Origin: Companilactobacillus sp.
Lineage (GTDB): Bacteria; Bacillota; Bacilli; Lactobacillales; Lactobacillaceae
DNA: 64,000 bases
NCBI RefSeq assembly: GCF_022484265.1
Contig: NZ_JAKVLR010000001.1
Location: 2,542,001 to 2,606,000 of the forward strand
Direction: 5' to 3'
The notes under the pieces were generated by a model. It searched no databases. It was not told where the DNA came from and saw nothing but the letters and a program-made list of their open reading frames with translations. Shown one piece after another: positions 62,698-64,000 of the stretch. Within the stretch, counting starts at the first letter, position 1; each line of letters starts with the position of its first letter. Both the position numbers and the translations under genes were made by a program.

Positions 62698-62727
62698 TTG
62701 ACAAGATAGTCAACGACATGATAAAAT
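62698..62727 (+). promoter_or_regulatory. rrn promoter P3
   Basis: TTGACA (62698-62703) and TAAAAT (62722-62727), 18-base spacer. It lies 109 bases after P2, behind the same AT-rich upstream sequence. Confidence 0.8.
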
Positions 62728-62774
62728 AAATAAGTCGCTTATTAAACTCTTAACTGAGCAAGATAAGAAGTAGA

Positions 62775-62786
62775 CCTTTGAAAACT
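62775..62786 (+). promoter_or_regulatory. boxA-like antitermination element in the 16S leader
   Basis: CCTTTGAAAACT in the pre-16S leader matches the boxA-like motif common before Firmicutes 16S genes. The rest of 62728-62894 is leader RNA with no gene. Confidence 0.55.
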
Positions 62787-62894
62787 GAACAAAGTTTTAA
62801 CGCAAATTGTGTAGGCCTTAAGAGATTAAGGTAAACAAAGCAATAAATAACGAAGTCAGTTCGTTAGTAATAATAAATGAGTCACAAACAATCA

Positions 62895-64000
<1,106 letters not shown>

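Overview
The window looks like a chromosome segment of a low-GC, Gram-positive lactic acid bacterium, most likely Companilactobacillus (the former Lactobacillus alimentarius/farciminis group). This is inferred from the partial 16S rRNA gene at the right end, a Lactobacillaceae-type gene set (PepV, PepQ-CcpA, Man-PTS with ManO), Firmicutes gene order (ABC-F, rex, CPBP protease, groESL; alaS-ireB-ruvX-DUF1292; ruvAB-queA-tgt-yajC) and AAGGAGG-type ribosome binding sites with many TTG/GTG starts. I could not run a database search, so the genus call rests on recall of family and 16S patterns.

Layout. Positions 1-2943 are the distal part of a type II-A-like CRISPR array: 45 repeats, the first cut by the window edge, and 44 spacers, of which only 22 are distinct because blocks of spacers are perfectly duplicated. 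No cas genes lie in the window; they would be expected to the left. From 3.0 to 14.1 kb is the conserved ABC-F / rex / CPBP / groESL neighbourhood, interrupted by manA and a complete mannose PTS operon (EIIAB, EIIC, EIID, a small membrane protein, ManO) and by an orphan gene resembling class IIa bacteriocin immunity genes. From 14.3 to 18.1 kb are a MerR regulator, a DUF554 membrane protein, a ketopantoate-reductase-like enzyme and an Mrr-type restriction endonuclease. From 18.3 to 28.4 kb runs ymdB-mutS-mutL-ruvA-ruvB-queA, then tgt and yajC. From 28.5 to 34.1 kb are a small membrane protein, zwf, dinB, an NrnA-like phosphoesterase and a DEAD-box helicase. A T-box riboswitch precedes alaS-ireB-ruvX-DUF1292, followed by cvpA-mutS2-trxA, a DeoR regulator with a HAD phosphatase, and yslB / murI-rdgB-DUF948-ytxH.

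From 46.2 to 46.9 kb is a tandem array of four palindromic repeat elements, followed by divergent pepQ and ccpA with a cre site. Then come a GNAT enzyme, a class A penicillin-binding protein with a long Gly/Ser/Thr tail, pepV and an SH3-tailed glycerophosphodiesterase (both cell-envelope/peptide functions), and the yunD-yutD-yutF-DUF1461 cluster in which yunD is frameshifted. The right end carries dedA, a ferredoxin/flavodoxin reductase, an S1-domain protein and an rrn operon driven by three tandem promoters, truncated within 16S.

How it fits together: mannose is imported and phosphorylated by the Man-PTS and isomerised by ManA to fructose-6-phosphate, with cre sites and ccpA itself in the window tying this to carbon catabolite control; Rex senses NADH/NAD+. 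DNA maintenance is well represented (MutSL, RuvAB, DinB, RuvX, MutS2). Points most worth a second look are the CRISPR block duplications, the tandem palindromic elements with exchanged arm types, dinB lacking any ATG/GTG/TTG start that keeps its catalytic Asp, the yunD frameshift, the immunity-like gene beside the Man-PTS, and the 10-bp-phased triple repeat before the DeoR gene.
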